DNA of 64,000 nt from Lingula anatina (Eukaryota > Brachiopoda > Lingulata > Lingulida > Lingulidae), in assembly GCF_001039355.2 (NCBI RefSeq), contig NW_019775429.1, forward strand, positions 210,278 through 274,277, written 5' to 3'. The translations under genes and the position numbers were made by a program. Under the pieces are notes generated by a model. It was not told where the DNA came from, did no database searches, and was given only the letters and a program-made list of their open reading frames with translations. Positions 60,389 to 64,000 of the stretch are shown piece after piece (the first letter of the stretch is position 1; each line of letters opens with the position of its first letter).

Positions 60389-63289
60389 CGTTCGTCGTCG
60401 TTGAGCACAGACTGGATAATTTGATATAAGCCATGTTACTTTTATTATTTAGACGTAAAAAAGTGATGTGAACCAAAACTGTTGAGCGGGTCATGAATGT
60501 TTAAGCATAATGTAATCCAAAAACTAATTTGTATGAAAAGTAAGACTTTGCATGACTCTCATCTCCATAATGTAATTTTATAGTTTGATTTTCGGTGAAG
60601 GTTACTTCAGTTCAATGCATGTCTGATTTTGAAGTTGTTTTTTGCAGTGTCAGACCTCTCTATCATTGCAGCATTGCTTCAAATCACAAACAAGCCGAAC
60701 CCACAATGCACCAGTGTTTTTGAATCAGCCAATATGTACTATGATGTTCTTTAGGCGCTTTGTTGTACAATTTTATATTGATACTCTGATTACCACCATT
60801 GATATAAAATACATATTGTTTATGAAAATATTGTGTAGCAGCTGCAGCAGAAGGATGCAGCCGAGTTTTCAGCAAATATAGAGTCATTTTACATTTTGAC
60901 TCAAATTATTTATCAAAATACTAAACTATTCAACGCAACTGATGCACCTGCTTGTGCGCGTGCAGTCTGTTTACTGCGCATATAAACATAAACCAGAGGC
61001 GGATCCAGGATTATTTGAAGGGGGTGGGGGCGGTTTTTAGAAATGACATGCCGCGGATGCGAAGCCGAACCTCCCCCCACCCCCACCCCCCTTGGCATGG
61101 GGTTCGGAGCCTGCTGAAGGGCCCGACAATTTCTGGTATTTTAGAGGGCCAACGCTGCCATTTGGTGCGGTTTATAACTATGATTCAGCTAGTCAAAGTT
61201 CTAATTTGGTGTGATTTTTTTCAAAAATCAAAGGTTGGGGAGCCAGGATCCCTGACCCCTGACACCACTGTAAACAGTACAGGGTACATGTTTGCAAATA
61301 CGGCATATACAGTGCTGCCGGAATCTAAGTTTACTTACCCTGCGCAGCACTGTGGGTTGTCCCTGCGGCCTGTCACGGTAACCATGGAAATAAAATTGCT
61401 GTCCATGCGGTGTTTGCTTTATTTTAACAATAGCACCCTGTCCCAACGCCGGATATTTAACACCTCATTTACATGGTCCAATCCCACTTCCAGGTCATTG
61501 GGGTCCGTTATGAGGGTTCTGACCCTGGGGTGCAGGGTCCGGGCAACATTCAGTATCTGCAGGTGGTGGTGGTTGGGGGTGATTCAAAGAGGAGACACCA
61601 GTTGTATCACATACGGACGGCGCTATTACTGACACTAGTGAACAGTGCTCAGTCTCAGAGGAACACATACTGTTCCAGTAGACCTATTTAGGAAGGTCAC
61701 AGTAGTGGTCTAAAGGTCTAGATCTGTTATGTACAGCTCAAATAAGAGACCATTCCCAGACCCTGTCGTACTAACTGTGGATCGACTTATCTCCAAGGGG
61801 ATTCTCACTAAATTGCAATCAACTTAAGCGGCTTAGCACGCCCACTGAAGGTGTTAAGGGGTAATTAACTATCGTCCAGGTTGTGATTGTGTTAGTGAGT
61901 TTGTGTCTTTCCGTTTGTGTTCGTGTATGTCCGTTTATTTATAAAGCATGCCCTTTCTTATTTCACGGCACATTTGCCCTCTCATGTGTGTCGCATACAT
62001 TTACAGGTCTGGTTAATGAAATATCAGTTTATTTCAAACTCACGCTCTCAAGTCATTCACAAGTCGAAGTAACTACTGGTACATAAGCGTAGAAATTAAA
62101 AAAAAAAATTAAGCGTATATTACATAATCAAAAGACAGACGTTCATTTTATTAGATTCCACCCAAGAATACATTGTATATTGTCCCGCTGAGTTAAATAT
62201 TGCAGACAACATGCTGCTTGTTCAATACAGGTCATATGAAATTTACTAGCTAGAAAGTGAAAATATAATGGAGACATGTACTTCGTGTATTCCTTATTCA
62301 CATTCAGCTTAATACAAAGCTTTCAACAACAACACTTTATTCTATAATTAAAACACAATGTTTTTATTGTCAATAGTATCAAATATATATATATGTCCAA
62401 CCTTTTTTCCATCCAATAAAACTAAAACCCACGCCCTTTTCTTCAAGGTAATAAAACCAACATCTGCCACTCATATATCATGTATATACACCTGTTTCTT
62501 TTACCAACGTAAAAATCTCATTTTTTAATGAAGTCAAACATAAAAGCAATGAAATGTAAACAAACATTCGGCAAATATTCCATCACATTTTTGGTAAGAA
62601 CGGTGATGTGATTCTTAAATACTATTTTGATCTCCTTTGTTGTTTAAATTGGTGGTTTGATTACCACCCTTAAAATAAAAGATATATTCCTAGTGAACAG
62701 CTCTGTGTAGAAAAATAAAAGATATATTCCTAGTGAACAGCTCTGTGTAGAACAAAGATGTGGAGGATTTATCAGCAAATACCTGTACAAAGTACATGTA
62801 CTTTCATACAGAGGCTTAATTAATTCATCAAAATGCTAAAATTTTTATTGTAAATGATAAACCGGCTTCTGCTGGTGCGTGTACAGTCTGTGCGTTTATC
62901 ATATACGTAATAATATGGCACTTAACAACAGTAAATGTCTGTAAGTACAACTTACACTGAATAGTTTATTATTTAGATGATTTCCATTTTGTTGATAACC
63001 TATCCCTAGACTAGAGGTGATTACAAAGTAGAGGCAAAGACACACTAACAGCAAACCATCATATGGAATAACACCAGCCCCCCCCTCCCCCCTCAAAGTT
63101 AACTGCAGAGGGAAGTGCACCTACCACCAGTCTTTGCCACCGGTAAACTTCACTCCCAAATTAACCTGTCCTGCAAACACACGATTCCTTCTTAACTAAC
63201 TCATGCTTACTTCACGTCTGGAAAATGACTAGTATTGACGCATATATTCAGATCATTTTTGAATCCAATGAATAAAACCGTCCACGATG
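60389..63289. other. no assigned gene; one possible coding fragment and repeats
   Basis: A stretch at about 61232-61690 has G+C and codon-like texture and overlapping open frames on the plus strand, including VRYEGSDPGVQGPGNIQYLQ. No single frame is convincing and I recognise no family; it may be a decayed or frameshifted exon. CAGAGGCGGATCCAGG at 60994 resembles the end of a dispersed element, but the other end was not found. A 40 bp block (AAATAAAAGATATATTCCTA start) is duplicated in tandem at 62671-62750. An AT-rich tract surrounds it. Confidence 0.35.
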
Positions 63290-63650
63290 TCATTGTGTAG
63301 GATCAGGTTTCTCCTTCCAGACGCGGACATAGTTTACCTGCATGGCGGCCTCCTCGCCGACCCACGTAGGGTACCAAGCGTCCTTCGCCTGCCAAAAGTC
63401 CCGCGTAGCCGTAGGCGAGGTGTTACGCCAGGGCTTGGGAGAGACGCCGTTCGTCCAGCCGTCGCTAAAGAAACCGTTCGTCCCCCCAACGGCAACGTTC
63501 ATTATGAGATGGAACTGAAATGAGACGCAGAACATTTTACAAGCTTGCTGAATTTCGTGTCTCTCTAGGGAACATAAAGAATTCATGGTCAGACAAACAA
63601 AGCAGATTAGATTAAAACTTGCTGGCCTATATTGAATGTGACTAAAACAA

Positions 63651-63708
<58 letters not shown>

Positions 63709-63867
63709 TGTCTTACCTCCTGATCGAAAGGGGACATGCGGCGATTGGGGGCGTTAGTGCCCCAGGGGTTATCTATCCCCGGGGCCCTGGCGGCGAAGTC
63801 TCCCATCTCCCAAAATCCACCCTCCCCGGGGCTAACACTGAGAAGTTCAATGCCGTCAACGGAGGAC
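63290..63867 (-). CDS. GH16 beta-1,3-glucanase or beta-glucan-binding protein, C-terminal part (partial)
   Basis: Two minus-strand exons (63867-63717 and 63514-63290) join as MSPFDQE then FHLIMNVAVGGTNGFF. They encode the C-terminal third of a GH16 domain: a SPGEGGFWEMGDF segment, the NPWGTNAPNRRMSPFDQ segment, NVAVGG, DFWQAKDAWYPTW and the closing VNYVRVWK. These blocks are typical of laminarinase and of the beta-1,3-glucan recognition proteins (GNBP/LGBP). Such proteins are secreted and either digest algal or fungal beta-1,3-glucan or sense it in immunity. The catalytic Glu motif lies in upstream exons outside the window, so enzyme and binding protein cannot be told apart. The stop is at 63290-63292. 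The gene continues past the right edge. Confidence 0.9.
63652..63706. repeat. (AT)n microsatellite in GH16 gene intron
   Basis: Pure AT run immediately upstream (plus orientation) of the exon ending at 63717, only about 10 bp from the splice donor. Confidence 0.95.
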
Positions 63868-64000
63868 CTGAAAAAATGTGATCACTGTGCTATGAGTTCG
63901 GGCCATTTTTATCACGATTGTTTAAACAGACACACTTCCCCCCGCCCTGTGCCACGTGACATACAACACGTGACACTGCATGGGTAGGGAGCGGCAATGA

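Noticed and set aside
60994-61261. Complete MITE starting CAGAGGCGGATCCAGG
   Set aside because: No convincing inverted right end or target-site duplication was found; only the left end resembles a dispersed element.
7778-62430. CRISPR arrays, operons or other prokaryotic features
   Set aside because: The window is plainly eukaryotic (spliced genes, GT-AG introns); the direct repeats are tandem without spacers of uniform size.
60840-62905. Apparent similarity between 60840-60990 and 62750-62905
   Set aside because: Only short shared words near the ends (CAGTCTGT); too weak to call a duplication by eye.

Overview
This is an intron-rich metazoan nuclear window. It is AT-rich between exons, full of microsatellites, and contains several assembly gaps (single n at 571, 2805 and 38345; an n-run at 36905-37249). 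The gene set is a short-chain collagen C4-like membrane protein, a GH16 beta-glucanase-like protein, a GT10 fucosyltransferase, a Vlk/PKDCC-like secretory kinase, a glycine-rich-domain protein and a giant mucin-cadherin. This fits a marine invertebrate, most likely a lophotrochozoan such as a mollusc or brachiopod. The phylum is inferred from gene content and base composition only.

Layout. 1-2.8 kb is non-coding sequence with a decayed Tc1/mariner transposase. 3.2-4.0 kb holds the first three coding exons of COG5 on the minus strand; the rest of that gene is not in the window. 8.3-30.8 kb (plus) is one very large gene for a type I membrane protein: signal peptide, about 1,200 residues of Ser/Thr repeats, about 20 or more cadherin repeats, one membrane helix and a tail of about 650 residues. 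33.1-36.8 kb (plus) is a short-chain collagen C4-like type II membrane protein. 39.7-41.2 kb (plus) is an alpha-1,3-fucosyltransferase with an apparent one-base frameshift. 42.7-45.0 kb (plus) is a RING finger protein. 48.5-51.8 kb (minus) is a GRDP/DUF1399 protein with a Gly-Cys tail. 53.8-55.1 kb (plus) is a four-helix claudin/PMP22-like protein. 57.1-60.4 kb (minus) is a complete four-exon PKDCC/Vlk-like kinase. 63.3 kb to the right edge (minus) is the C-terminal end of a GH16 beta-1,3-glucanase or beta-glucan-binding protein.

Most products enter the secretory pathway or sit at the cell surface (cadherin, collagen, fucosyltransferase, claudin-like, PKDCC-like, GH16; COG5 serves Golgi trafficking). 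Nothing shows that they form one functional cluster; ordinary gene order explains them.

The strongest unexplained pattern is that tandem repeats repeatedly begin exactly on exon ends. Splice donors, splice acceptors or stop-codon ends of coding exons are copied into the neighbouring intron or flank. I see this at least seven times, in four genes. Other points of interest are a supra-repeat of paired cadherin domains inside one 3.7 kb exon, two foldback families with clear target-site duplications (one inserted 10 bp from a stop codon), and two duplications next to single-n gaps, at least one of which looks like an assembly artefact.
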